Below, piece after piece: positions 16,706-24,211 of a stretch of 64,000 nt of DNA; the stretch's first letter is position 1, and each line of letters opens with the position of its first letter. The notes under the pieces were generated by a model. The model worked only from the letters and a program-made list of their open reading frames with translations, searched no databases and had not been told where the DNA came from. Source of the DNA: an uncultured Oscillospiraceae bacterium (lineage in GTDB: Bacteria; Bacillota; Clostridia; Oscillospirales; Oscillospiraceae). The stretch is from the NCBI GenBank assembly GCA_934622035.1, contig CAKTVG010000009.1, forward strand, positions 1 through 64,000. Reading direction: 5' to 3'. A program made the translations under genes and the position numbers.

Positions 16706-17326
16706 ATGGATATGACTACAAAATCCTGCCGCGAGTTTGTCGCGGTTCTGGCCTCGAATGAGCCGGCGCCCGGCGGCGGCGGCGCGGCAGCTCTGGTCGG
16801 CGCGATCGGCACGGCCCTGGGCAACATGGTCGGCAGCCTGACCGTCGGCAAGAAGAAGTACGCCGAGGTCGAGGCCGAGATCGTCGCCCTGATGAAGGAG
16901 TGCGACGCGCTTCAGGCCGAGCTTCTCGACCAGGTTCCGGCGGACGCCGAGGGCTTTGTCCCGCTGGCCAAGGCCTACGGCATCCCCAAGGACGACCCCA
17001 ACCGCGCGGCAGTGCTGGAGGAGGCGACGCTGATCGCCTGCCAGGTTCCCGTGCACATCATGGAGCTGTGCTGCAAGGCGCTTGACGCCATCGCCGTTTT
17101 CGCTGCGAAGGGCAGCCGCCTGGCGGTGTCCGACGCGGGCTGCGGCGCGGTGATCGTGAAATCCGCGATGCAGGCGGCGTCCCTGAACGTCTTTATCAAC
17201 ACGAAAACCCTGCAAAATCGTGAGGCTGCTGAAGAGCTGAACGCAAAGTGCCTCGGCATGCTGGACAAATACGGCAAGCTGGCCGACGAGATCTTCGAGA
17301 CCGTCAAGGCCGGATTCTTCAAATAA
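16706..17326 (+). CDS. fchA: Methenyl-THF cyclohydrolase (cyclodeaminase/cyclohydrolase family)
   Basis: The 206-residue protein belongs to the FTCD-C/FchA family: it has APGGGGAAALVGAIGTALGNMV near residues 20-42 and an all-helical body with a C-terminal ANAKCLGMLDKYG-like region. FchA hydrolyses 5,10-methenyl-THF to or from 10-formyl-THF. The length agrees with bacterial FchA (about 205-215). The ATG follows AAGGAG. It directly precedes folD, and the neighbouring FolD lacks its usual cyclohydrolase lysine, so FchA probably performs this step in the pathway. The cytosolic protein should act between fhs and folD in the methyl branch. Confidence 0.9.
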   Translation: MDMTTKSCREFVAVLASNEPAPGGGGAAALVGAIGTALGNMVGSLTVGKKKYAEVEAEIVALMKECDALQAELLDQVPADAEGFVPLAKAYGIPKDDPNRAAVLEEATLIACQVPVHIMELCCKALDAIAVFAAKGSRLAVSDAGCGAVIVKSAMQAASLNVFINTKTLQNREAAEELNAKCLGMLDKYGKLADEIFETVKAGFFK

Positions 17327-17341
17327 AAGGAGAGAAATAGT

Positions 17342-18223
17342 ATGGCAAAGCAGTTACTGGCGAAGGAAGTTACGGCCGCAATGGTCGAAAAGCTCCAGGC
17401 GCGCGTCGCCGCCCTGAAGGAAAAGGGCATCAGCCCCAAGCTCGGCATCGTCCGCTGCGGCGAGAACCCCTCCGACCTTTCGTATGAGCGCGGCGCAACG
17501 AAGCGCGCCGAGGAAGTGGGCGTCGAGGTTGTCAAATATGTCCTGCCCGAGGACGTGACCAAGGAAGCGCTGCTCGCGCAGATCGACGAGATCAACGCCG
17601 ACGATTCCGTCCACGGCGTTCTGATGTTCCGTCCGCTGCCCAAGCATCTCAAGGCCGATCAGGACGAGATCTGCAACCGCCTCAAGGCGGAGAAGGACAT
17701 CGACTGCATGACCGACCTCTCCAACGCCGGCGTCTTCACCGGCAAGAAGCTAGGCTTCGCCCCCTGCACCCCGCAGGCCTGCATGGAAATTCTGGACTAC
17801 TACGGCATCGACTGCAAGGGCAAGAACGCCGTCGTCATCGGCCGCAGCCTGGTCGTCGGCAAGCCCGCCGCGATGATGCTCATGGCAAAGAACGCCACCG
17901 TTACCGTCTGCCACACCAAGACCGTCAACACCGCGGAAATCGCCCGCAATGCGGACATCATCGTTTCCGCCGCCGGCGTTCTGAAGTCCCTGACGAAGGA
18001 TTTTGTCCGCCCCGGTCAGGTCGTGATCGACGTTTCCATGAACTGGGATCCCGAGAAGGTCACCTCCAAGGGCGTTGGCGGCATGGCGGGCGATGCCGTG
18101 TTTGCCGAGGTTGAGCCGATCGTCGATGCCATTACGCCGGTTCCCGGAGGAGTGGGCGGCGTGACGAACGTCGTCCTCATCAGCCACGTCGTCGAGGCGG
18201 CGGAGCGCACCCTGAACGCCTGA
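17342..18223 (+). CDS. folD: Methylene-THF dehydrogenase (FolD type, probably monofunctional)
   Basis: The 293-residue protein has the two-domain FolD layout: an N-terminal folate domain, the dinucleotide motif VVIGRSLVVGKPAAM (~160-174) and the C-terminal VPGGVGGVT loop. In bifunctional FolD a Tyr is followed four residues later by the catalytic Lys (human Lys56). Here Tyr48 is kept but that position is Ala52 (SYERGATKRA). The usual VQLPLP glutamine is also changed (MFRPLP). The downstream KDID aspartate is retained. This fits a dehydrogenase without cyclohydrolase activity, complemented by FchA just upstream (16 bases). The ATG follows AAAGGAGAG. Confidence 0.9.
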   Translation: MAKQLLAKEVTAAMVEKLQARVAALKEKGISPKLGIVRCGENPSDLSYERGATKRAEEVGVEVVKYVLPEDVTKEALLAQIDEINADDSVHGVLMFRPLPKHLKADQDEICNRLKAEKDIDCMTDLSNAGVFTGKKLGFAPCTPQACMEILDYYGIDCKGKNAVVIGRSLVVGKPAAMMLMAKNATVTVCHTKTVNTAEIARNADIIVSAAGVLKSLTKDFVRPGQVVIDVSMNWDPEKVTSKGVGGMAGDAVFAEVEPIVDAITPVPGGVGGVTNVVLISHVVEAAERTLNA

Positions 18224-18245
18224 GCCACGAAAGGGGAGCGTGTGC

Positions 18246-19571
18246 ATGAAAACACGTTTTCAAACGCCTGAAAAGGCGATCCGCCTGACCTTCTGGGCCT
18301 TTACGCTGCTGTGCCTGATCGCAGCGGTCGTGATGCCGGACCGGGCGGAGATGCTGCGCGGCCTCGGCCGCATCTGCATGCAGTCCGGCCAGACGGTCAA
18401 GAGCTATTTTGATCCGGCCTACGGCGGCTTTGCCGGGACTTTCCTGAACGTTGCCGTCGTCTGCGCCGCCTGTGCCGCGATCTATTCGCTGCCCGGCTCC
18501 AAGCCGGACGGGCTGTCCGTGCTGGCCTTCTTCCTGACAGCAGGCTTCTGCTTCTGGGGCACCACGGCGCTGAACATCTGGTTCACCTTCGCGGCGGTAC
18601 TGGTCTACTGTCTGGTCAAAAAGCAGAAGCCCGCGGCGCAGGGCAACCTTTTCCTCTTCTCCACCGGCCTTGCGCCGCTTATCACGGAGCTGCTCTTCCG
18701 TTGGCCGGGTGAGGAATGGCACGGCTTCACCGTACTCGGCTGCGCGATGGCCTTCGCGGTCTCGCTGGTCATTGCCTTCCTGCTCGCGCCCGGTCTGGAG
18801 CACAGCCCGAAAATGCACAAGGGCTATGACATCTATTCGGCCGCCGTACCGATGGGCTTCATCGCCTTCCTGCTGCGCGCGGTGCTGTACAAGGTGCTCG
18901 GCGGCACGCTCATGGACAGCGTGGGCGTCGGCCTGGGCGACAGCTTCTGGACGATCTCCAACGTCTTCTGCTTTGTGGTCTTTGGGCTTGCGCTGGTTTT
19001 GGGCCTGCTGCTCGGCGGCAGCTTCAAGCGCTATTGGAGCCTGCTGCGCGACAGCGGCTACGGCGTGGACTTCAGCGCGAAGTACGGCGTGGGTACGGCG
19101 TTGATGAACCTCGGCATTTACGGCCTGTTCATCGTGCTGTATTATAATCTCATCGGTGCAAACTGGAATGCCGCGACGCTGGGCTGCGTATTCTGTATGG
19201 TCTGCTGCTGCTTCAAGGGCAGCCACCCCGGTAATGTCTGGCCCATTATGGTTGGCTACGTCGCGGCGAGCTTTGCCGCAAAGGGACTCTGCGCCCTGCT
19301 GGGCACGGAATTTACCCTCGCCATCAACGCACAGGCCATCGTCATCGGCCTCTGCTTTGCCAACGGCCTTGCGCCCATTGCGGGCCGCTACGGCTGGCTG
19401 GCCGGTATTCTCGCGGCGATGGGCCACTTTGCCCTCGTCACCTGTGTGCCGCTGATGCACGGCGCCTTCCTGCTCTACAACGGCGGCTTCACCGCCGCGA
19501 TCGTCTGCTTCCTCTTTGTGCCGGTGCTGGAGAAATTCGCCCGCACGCGAGAGGAAAAAATCGCTCAATAA
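18246..19571 (+). CDS. Polytopic membrane protein, DUF1576-like
   Basis: A protein of about 441 residues with around ten or more hydrophobic segments spread over its length and short polar loops, so an integral membrane protein. The pattern and length agree with my memory of DUF1576 proteins, whose substrate is unknown. The ATG at 18246 lies 7 bases after GGGGAG; the GTG at 18240 would touch the ribosome site. It follows folD by 22 bases and probably belongs to the same transcript, which makes transport linked to C1 metabolism a possibility, but nothing in the sequence names a substrate. Confidence 0.75.
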   Translation: MKTRFQTPEKAIRLTFWAFTLLCLIAAVVMPDRAEMLRGLGRICMQSGQTVKSYFDPAYGGFAGTFLNVAVVCAACAAIYSLPGSKPDGLSVLAFFLTAGFCFWGTTALNIWFTFAAVLVYCLVKKQKPAAQGNLFLFSTGLAPLITELLFRWPGEEWHGFTVLGCAMAFAVSLVIAFLLAPGLEHSPKMHKGYDIYSAAVPMGFIAFLLRAVLYKVLGGTLMDSVGVGLGDSFWTISNVFCFVVFGLALVLGLLLGGSFKRYWSLLRDSGYGVDFSAKYGVGTALMNLGIYGLFIVLYYNLIGANWNAATLGCVFCMVCCCFKGSHPGNVWPIMVGYVAASFAAKGLCALLGTEFTLAINAQAIVIGLCFANGLAPIAGRYGWLAGILAAMGHFALVTCVPLMHGAFLLYNGGFTAAIVCFLFVPVLEKFARTREEKIAQ

Positions 19572-19584
19572 AGGAGAAACGGGA

Positions 19585-20391
19585 ATGAAAAGATGCCTCG
19601 CACTCGTCCTCTGCTTTGGCCTGCTGGCGGCCTGCCTGGCCGGCTGCTCGGCCTTTGAAGCGCTCGCGTCTCTGAAGGACGACAACAAAACCTCGTCCTC
19701 GCGCGGGGATACGCTGCCGCTGGGCTCGGAGATGCCCGTTCCGGATCTGACCGAGCCGGAAACGCCCCTGCTGACCTATGACTCGGTGTACGAGGTCATC
19801 AGCGAGGACAAGGACACGGCGGAGGAGTTTTATTTCCTCCATGTGCCGCAGCTCACCGGCGATGAGCCGGATATCCCCTATGTCAACGAAAGGATCATGG
19901 AAGAATTCGGCGCGATTGCGCAGGAGACGCTGGATGCCGCGAACAAAAGCCTTGATACCGGCTGCTACATGGTCTCCTGGGAAAACTACATCTATGATAA
20001 TTTCTATTTCTCTCTGGTGCTTTCCAAGTACTATGATGGAGACAGCACGTATCATGCGGTGTATAATCTCAACGCGTGGACCGGTCAGCTCCTTTCTGAC
20101 GACGAGCTTCTGGCGGAGTATGGCCTGACGATGCAGGAATTCTACGATGTACTGACCGAGCTGGTCGCCAATACCTACAAGGGAAATTGGTGGGACGAGA
20201 GCTTCAACGATAGCCCGGAAATGCGCGAAAGCTACGAGCGGCTGTATGAGTGGAGTATTTCTGCGGAAAATATCCAGAATTATCGCGGAATTTATTTCCG
20301 TGAGGATGGAACGCTGATGGTGATCGTTGACATTGGCGCACTCGCGGGTGCCGGCTCGTATGAGCATGTGCTGGAGGTACCGCGTCCTTGA
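19585..20391 (+). CDS. Predicted lipoprotein, RsiV/DUF3298-like
   Basis: The 268-residue protein has a lipoprotein signal (KRCLALVLCFGLLAACLAGC, Cys at ~21). An acidic, Pro-containing linker follows, then an extracellular domain of about 190 residues. Features such as YYDGDSTYHAVYNLNAWTGQ and SDDELLAEYGLTMQEFYDVL match the DUF3298/RsiV pattern, seen in anti-sigma factor ectodomains and in lysozyme-binding or envelope proteins. Here there is no cytosolic anti-sigma part, only a lipid anchor. The ATG follows AAAGGAGA. It is the last gene of the WL-linked run and is followed by a perfect hairpin. Confidence 0.75.
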   Translation: MKRCLALVLCFGLLAACLAGCSAFEALASLKDDNKTSSSRGDTLPLGSEMPVPDLTEPETPLLTYDSVYEVISEDKDTAEEFYFLHVPQLTGDEPDIPYVNERIMEEFGAIAQETLDAANKSLDTGCYMVSWENYIYDNFYFSLVLSKYYDGDSTYHAVYNLNAWTGQLLSDDELLAEYGLTMQEFYDVLTELVANTYKGNWWDESFNDSPEMRESYERLYEWSISAENIQNYRGIYFREDGTLMVIVDIGALAGAGSYEHVLEVPRP

Positions 20392-20402
20392 ATAGCAATG
20401 CA

Positions 20403-20430
20403 GCGGCGGAGTGCTTATGCACTCCGCCGC
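20403..20430 (+). terminator. Hairpin after the lipoprotein gene
   Basis: GCGGCGGAGTGC, loop TTAT, GCACTCCGCCGC: 12 perfect pairs, 12 bases after the stop. No T run follows, so terminator strength is uncertain. Confidence 0.55.
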
Positions 20431-20434
20431 CCAG

Positions 20435-20685
20435 GCTGTCAAAGAAGTCCGTAACCGTCAAAATCGGTTATGGTTTTTTACTTGCGGCTTCTCGACTCTC
20501 AAAAAGGCAGAATGCTCTGAATTTAAGAATGCCAAAACAGCTTGCTTCGCAAGGATTTTGACTTACTGCGCAATGCACGCCCTACCGTACCTATGTACGC
20601 CGACGGGCGTGCATTGCTTGTCTTCCGAACTTTTTGCAGCCTGTCAGCGTGTCGAAAAGGGTTTCCACCGCGTTTCCAGAACTTA
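20435..20685. repeat. Structured intergenic element with nested hairpins
   Basis: This gene-free stretch holds CTTGC-TTC-GCAAG and a large stem GCAATGCACGCCC (20570-20582) / GGGCGTGCATTGC (20605-20617), whose 22-base loop holds CGTAC-CTAT-GTACG. Its right end reads TCAGCGTGTCGAAAA. It has no coding potential that I trust. It could be a second kind of dispersed palindromic element or a structured RNA; only one copy is in the window. Confidence 0.45.
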
Positions 20686-20689
20686 CAGG

Positions 20690-20719
20690 TTGCAAAATGG
20701 TATCAAAACGGTTACAATG
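20690..20719 (+). promoter_or_regulatory. Promoter of the 18-residue ORF
   Basis: TTGCAA (20690-20695), 18-base spacer, TACAAT (20714-20719), about 45 bases upstream of the small ORF start. Confidence 0.6.
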
Positions 20720-20763
20720 ATGACGTCCTCGCGAGACAGAATTTTTTCAGGAGGTTTCAGAAT

Positions 20764-20820
20764 ATGTGCTTCAATTCTATCTGGCAGACCATCTGCAAGC
20801 TGTTTGGCTTCGGCTGCTGA
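20764..20820 (+). CDS. 18-residue Cys-containing small ORF in its own transcription unit
   Basis: ATG to TGA encodes MCFNSIWQTICKLFGFGC. It is preceded by the strong ribosome site CAGGAGG (20749-20755, 8 bases before the ATG) and by a promoter at 20690-20719, and followed 21 bases later by a strong terminator. The complete unit of about 160 bases contains no other gene. The peptide is hydrophobic and amphipathic, with one Lys and Cys at positions 2, 11 and 18. Possible roles are a membrane-active, signalling or metal-binding peptide, or only a leader for a small RNA. I recognise no family. Translation is suggested by the strong ribosome site but not shown. Confidence 0.55.
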   Translation: MCFNSIWQTICKLFGFGC

Positions 20821-20841
20821 ATTCAGGAACGATGATAAATC

Positions 20842-20883
20842 GCCCCCTCGCAGATAACGTCTGCGAGGGGGCAGTTATTTTTC
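20842..20883 (+). terminator. Strong terminator after the 18-residue ORF
   Basis: GCCCCCTCGCAGA, loop TAACG, TCTGCGAGGGGGC (13 perfect pairs), then TTATTTTTC. Confidence 0.88.
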
Positions 20884-20916
20884 AAAACAGTAGCGAATAA
20901 ACGTGATTTTGCCCAT

Positions 20917-20946
20917 TTGCATCCGGAGATGGCATTGTGGTATACT
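20917..20946 (+). promoter_or_regulatory. Promoter upstream of 73-residue gene
   Basis: TTGCAT (20917-20922), 18-base spacer, TATACT (20941-20946), 28 bases before the ATG. Confidence 0.6.
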
Positions 20947-20973
20947 ATACAAAAAAGAAAAGGAGCGATTCTG

Positions 20974-21195
20974 ATGAAAGAATATGAAGTCCTGATCGAG
21001 ACGGTCAACCCCTGCGGGGGTGAACGCCACGCGGACAAGGAGTTTCTGGAGATCGAGGCGGAAAGCCCCGAGGCTTATGTTGCTGCCAACGCGCGCTATC
21101 CGGTGATCGATTCCGGCAAAAACGCCGCCGGAGACGTGGTCATCACCACGGGCGACGGCCGCGGCACGCTCGTGCGCTACACGTTTACGGAATAA
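20974..21195 (+). CDS. Small conserved-looking protein, unknown function
   Basis: A 73-residue acidic, soluble protein without a signal peptide. It opens with MKEYEVLIETVNPCGGERHADKEF and has alternating beta-like segments ending in LVRYTFTE, suggesting a compact alpha/beta fold. The ATG follows AAAAGGAG, the gene has its own promoter, and it shares a bidirectional terminator with pta. A longer reading from 20917 would run through the promoter and is rejected. I do not recognise the family, and no motif indicates function. Confidence 0.7.
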   Translation: MKEYEVLIETVNPCGGERHADKEFLEIEAESPEAYVAANARYPVIDSGKNAAGDVVITTGDGRGTLVRYTFTE

Positions 21196-21216
21196 TCAGA
21201 GCACGCGTGAATCGTA

Positions 21217-21256
21217 AAACCGGCACTGCTATGGATTCCACAGCAGTGCCGGTTTG
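21217..21256. terminator. Bidirectional terminator between 73-residue gene and pta
   Basis: AAACCGGCACTGCT / AGCAGTGCCGGTTT with an 11-base loop. A/T-rich flanks on both sides fit convergent genes. Confidence 0.85.
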
Positions 21257-21268
21257 CTTGTTATTTCT

Positions 21269-22267
21269 TTACGCCAGAGCGGCGGTGATGATGGCCATCT
21301 TGTAGACCTCGTCGGCGTTGCAGCCGCGGCTGAGATCGTTGATCGGTGCGTTCAGGCCGAGCAGGATGGGGCCGTAGGCCTCGTAGCCGCCGAGACGCTG
21401 CGCGATCTTATAGCCGATGTTGCCCGCTTCGATGCAGGGGAAGATGAAGGTGTTGGCATAGCCCGCGACCGGGGAGCCGGGGAATTTGAGCTGGCCCACA
21501 ACCGGGGAAACCGCGGCGTCGAACTGCATTTCGCCGTCGATGGCGAGCTCGGGGGCCATTTCCTTTGCCTTTGCGGTGGCGTCGCGGGAGAGCTGCACCG
21601 TGCCGCCCTTGCCGGAGCCCTTCGTGGAGAAGCTCAGCATGGCGACCTTCGGGTCGATGCCGAAGATCTTCGCGCAGCGGGCGGTCTCAACGGCGACCTC
21701 CGCCAGCTTTTCGGCGGCGGAAACGACAACGTTGCCTTCCTTATCGACGGTGTCCTCATAGGAGATGTTGATGGCGCAGTCGCCCATGGCCAGCTTCTCT
21801 TCGCCGCGGACGAGGATGAAGCAGGAGGAGACAAGGTGCGCACCGGGCTTGGTCTTGACCAGCTGCAAGGCCGGACGGACGGTGTCTGCGGTGGAATAGG
21901 TAGCGCCGCCGAGGAGCGCGTCGGCATAGCCCATCTTCACGAGCATGGTGCCGAAGTAGTTGCCCTTGCTCAGTGCGTCGCGGCACTGCTCTGCGGTCAT
22001 CTTGCCCTTGCGCAGGGCAACCATCTTCTCAACCATGGCATCCATTTCGGGATAGGTAGCCGGATCGAGGATTTCCAGCCCCTCGATGTCAAAACCGCCC
22101 TTTGCGGCAGCTGCCTTGACCTCTTCGACGTTGCCGACGAGAATGGGGGTGAGGAAACCGTCCTTCTTCAGACGGCTGGCGGCGTCGAGAATACGCGCGT
22201 CGGGGCCTTCGGTGAAGACGATCTTGCGGGGATTTGCTTTCAGAATATCTACGAGTCGTTCAAACAT
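21269..22267 (-). CDS. pta: Phosphate acetyltransferase
   Basis: The 332-residue protein is the compact Pta type found in Clostridia. It shows the family hallmarks IVFTEGPDARILDAA at the start, GGATYSTADTVRPALQ in the middle and GLNAPINDLSRGCNADEVY near the end. The cytosolic enzyme exchanges CoA for phosphate on acetyl-CoA, giving acetyl phosphate for ATP formation by acetate kinase. With the WL genes nearby, this is the likely exit to acetate; ackA is not in the window. The ATG at 22267 is 8 bases after GGAGG; an upstream TTG is too close to that site. Confidence 0.94.
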   Translation of the reverse strand: MFERLVDILKANPRKIVFTEGPDARILDAASRLKKDGFLTPILVGNVEEVKAAAAKGGFDIEGLEILDPATYPEMDAMVEKMVALRKGKMTAEQCRDALSKGNYFGTMLVKMGYADALLGGATYSTADTVRPALQLVKTKPGAHLVSSCFILVRGEEKLAMGDCAINISYEDTVDKEGNVVVSAAEKLAEVAVETARCAKIFGIDPKVAMLSFSTKGSGKGGTVQLSRDATAKAKEMAPELAIDGEMQFDAAVSPVVGQLKFPGSPVAGYANTFIFPCIEAGNIGYKIAQRLGGYEAYGPILLGLNAPINDLSRGCNADEVYKMAIITAALA

Positions 22268-22313
22268 GATCAATTCCTCCGTTTTTCAGACTTCTGTCTG
22301 TTGTTCGCCCTCT

Positions 22314-22343
22314 ATTATACAGCCTCCGGACTCGGAAAATCAA
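22314..22343 (-). promoter_or_regulatory. pta promoter inside the 3' end of the upstream gene
   Basis: On the minus strand TTGATT (22343-22338), 18-base spacer, TATAAT (22319-22314). The -10 element overlaps the stop codon of the RluA-type gene. Confidence 0.55.
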
Positions 22344-23208
22344 GAGATACGTCCGTTTGGGCGCAGATTTCGAGACATTTTTTCGTGATGGGGTGGATCA
22401 GCCGCAGACGAACGGCGCAGAGCTGCTGCCCTTCTATGCCGTGCAGCGCGGAAAAGGCCAGCGATTCCGGACTGCCGTACTGCGGGTCGCCCAGAATGGG
22501 GCAGCCGAGGTGGGCGCAGTGCAGGCGCAGCTGGTGCGTTCGGCCGGTCAGGGGCGTCAGCTCCAGCCGGGCGCAGTCGCTGCGGGTTTCCAGCACGCGG
22601 TAGCGCGAAACGGCGGGCTTACCGTCCGCGCGGATCTCGCGCAGCAGGCTGCCTTCCACCCGGCGGGCGATCGGCGCGTCGATCTCGCCCTCCGGCGCGG
22701 CAGGGATGCCGTAGACAGCGGCGTGGTAGGTCTTCTGAATCTGACCCTCGGCGTGCTGGCGGCGCATCAGCTCGTGAACATAGGCGTTTTTTGCCAGCAG
22801 CACGACGCCGAAGGTGTCGCGGTCCAGCCGGCTGACCGGATGCACCGCGCAGCGCTGGCCGGTTTTCCGGTAGTAGCCCGCGAGGTAGTTTGCTAGTGTG
22901 CCCTCGTTTCGGGAAAAGGAGGGGTGCATCAGAAGGCCGGCGGGCTTTTCCAGCGCGATGAGAGCGTCGTCCTCGTATAGAATTGCCAGAGGACCGTCCT
23001 CGGCGGGGTATTCCGGCGCCGGCTCGTCCAGACAGACGCGGATCTCGTCGCCGGGATGGACGAGAAAATTCGTGAACACCGGCTGGCTGTTAACGGTGTA
23101 GGAATGGCTGAATTTCAGGCGGCTGGCGAGGCCGGAGGACATCCCCAGCTCCCGCCGCAGGATGGAAAGCAGCCGCGTTTCGCGCTGCGCCGTATGGGTC
23201 AGAATCAT
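22315..23208 (-). CDS. RluA-family 23S rRNA/tRNA pseudouridine synthase
   Basis: A 297-residue protein. The N-terminal ~85 residues form an S4-like RNA-binding part, and the catalytic core includes VHPVSRLDRDTFGVVLLAK, where the Asp of RLDRDT is the family nucleophile. LTPLTGRTHQLRLHCAHLGCPILGD is the conserved RluA C-terminal motif. It converts specific uridines of structured RNA to pseudouridine; the target (RluC, RluD or other site) cannot be decided. The ATG at 23208 lies after AAAGGAGGT. The much longer open frame upstream crosses a repeat and an opposite-strand gene and is a shadow. Confidence 0.88.
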   Translation of the reverse strand: MILTHTAQRETRLLSILRRELGMSSGLASRLKFSHSYTVNSQPVFTNFLVHPGDEIRVCLDEPAPEYPAEDGPLAILYEDDALIALEKPAGLLMHPSFSRNEGTLANYLAGYYRKTGQRCAVHPVSRLDRDTFGVVLLAKNAYVHELMRRQHAEGQIQKTYHAAVYGIPAAPEGEIDAPIARRVEGSLLREIRADGKPAVSRYRVLETRSDCARLELTPLTGRTHQLRLHCAHLGCPILGDPQYGSPESLAFSALHGIEGQQLCAVRLRLIHPITKKCLEICAQTDVSLDFPSPEAV

Positions 23209-23284
23209 GGACGTACCTCCTTTCATAATCGGGCTGCAAGTTAAAATTAGTTCTGTAGTGTGTGAAAAATGTGTAACTGCCAGC

Positions 23285-23362
23285 AGCGGGCGCGGCAGAG
23301 CCACGCCCCTACGGATTGGTTCTAATTTGGGACTGTACCCGTAGGGCGGTATCCGTGTGCCG
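23285..23362. repeat. Intergenic palindromic repeat, copy 4
   Basis: Reverse-orientation core GGCAGAGCCACGCCCCTACG, then a second half CCGTAGGGCGGTATCCGTGT. It lies between two divergently read genes. The rest of the interval (23209-23446) holds no gene that I can see. Confidence 0.65.
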
Positions 23363-23446
23363 TCGAATTTGCAAGGAAAGCGCATTGCCAAAAAACTTTT
23401 CCTTATCATATCACACTTTTTCTTTGCGGAAAAGCCCTTTTTCCCC

Positions 23447-23475
23447 TTGCGCTGTCGAGCCGCGCCTGCTACAAT
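23447..23475 (+). promoter_or_regulatory. Promoter of the GNAT gene
   Basis: TTGCGC (23447-23452), 17-base spacer, TACAAT (23470-23475), 21 bases before the ATG. Confidence 0.55.
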
Positions 23476-23496
23476 GCAGATAAAAGAGGTGAGAGC

Positions 23497-24141
23497 ATGA
23501 CGGACCTTCCGGTATACACCGCCGCAGACGGGATCGCGACGTTGATTCTGCATGAAATTCCCACCCGCGGCGAGGGCTATGTGCTTGTCCGTGCCGTGTT
23601 CGGGCAGCTGGATGCACTGCTGCACGAATGTGCGGATTTTTGCCGAAACGCAGGTGCACGGGCGGTTTACGCCGGTGGCGAGGGAGATTTTTCCGCCTAT
23701 CCGGTCTTTGCCTCGCTGATGGAGCGCCGCCGCTGCTTTGACGTGCCGCCGGAGCCGGCCGGGCTGCAAGCCGTCCCCGTGACGCCGGAGACGGCTTGGC
23801 GCTGGGCGGAGGAATACAACCGGCGCTTTGCCGCCGTGCCCTCGGCGCAGAGCTGCGGCTTTGCCGAGACGCGCCGCTTGGCGCAGAGCGGAGAGGCGTT
23901 TTTTGTGCTGGACGGGGAGACGCCCGTGGGCCTTGGCCGCGTGCGCGGGCAGACGCTTCTGGCTCTGGCCTCGTTGCGGCCGGGCATGGGAGAGAAGACG
24001 CTTTTGGAGCTGGTGCGCCGCTGCGGGATGCGGGAGGTCACGCTGACCTGTGCGGCGGAAAATCGCCGGGCAATGGCACTGTATGACCATCTGGGCTTTT
24101 CCCGCGGCGAAATTCGCCAGCGTTGGTATACGCTTCCCTGA
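23497..24141 (+). CDS. GNAT-family N-acetyltransferase
   Basis: A 214-residue soluble protein whose C-terminal half has the GNAT layout: a beta strand with VGLGRVRGQTLLALASLRPGMGEKTLLELV, a degenerate acetyl-CoA loop, and ENRRAMALYDHLGFSRGEIRQRWY, the typical helix-strand of this superfamily. The N-terminal half may be a degenerate first GNAT domain. The acceptor is unknown. The ATG follows AAAAGAGGTG. It is a single-gene unit with its own promoter between two opposite-strand or independent genes. Confidence 0.75.
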   Translation: MTDLPVYTAADGIATLILHEIPTRGEGYVLVRAVFGQLDALLHECADFCRNAGARAVYAGGEGDFSAYPVFASLMERRRCFDVPPEPAGLQAVPVTPETAWRWAEEYNRRFAAVPSAQSCGFAETRRLAQSGEAFFVLDGETPVGLGRVRGQTLLALASLRPGMGEKTLLELVRRCGMREVTLTCAAENRRAMALYDHLGFSRGEIRQRWYTLP

Positions 24142-24211
24142 TTTTGCCCCTTTTGCCAAAAAAAGATGGAAAAAAGTTGGGGAATTTGTCTGACTTCCGC
24201 CACAAAACCGG

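Noticed and set aside
20411..20857. 148-codon ORF in the intergenic region before the 18-residue ORF
   Set aside because: It runs through the hairpins and promoter of the structured element, lacks a ribosome site and has no protein-like pattern.
21254..22603. 449-codon plus-strand ORF opposite pta
   Set aside because: Pta on the minus strand is certain; this frame is antisense with no start site.
22315..24159. 614-codon minus-strand ORF
   Set aside because: Only the last 297 codons match the RluA family and begin after a good ribosome site (start 23208). The upstream part crosses a repeat and the GNAT gene on the opposite strand.
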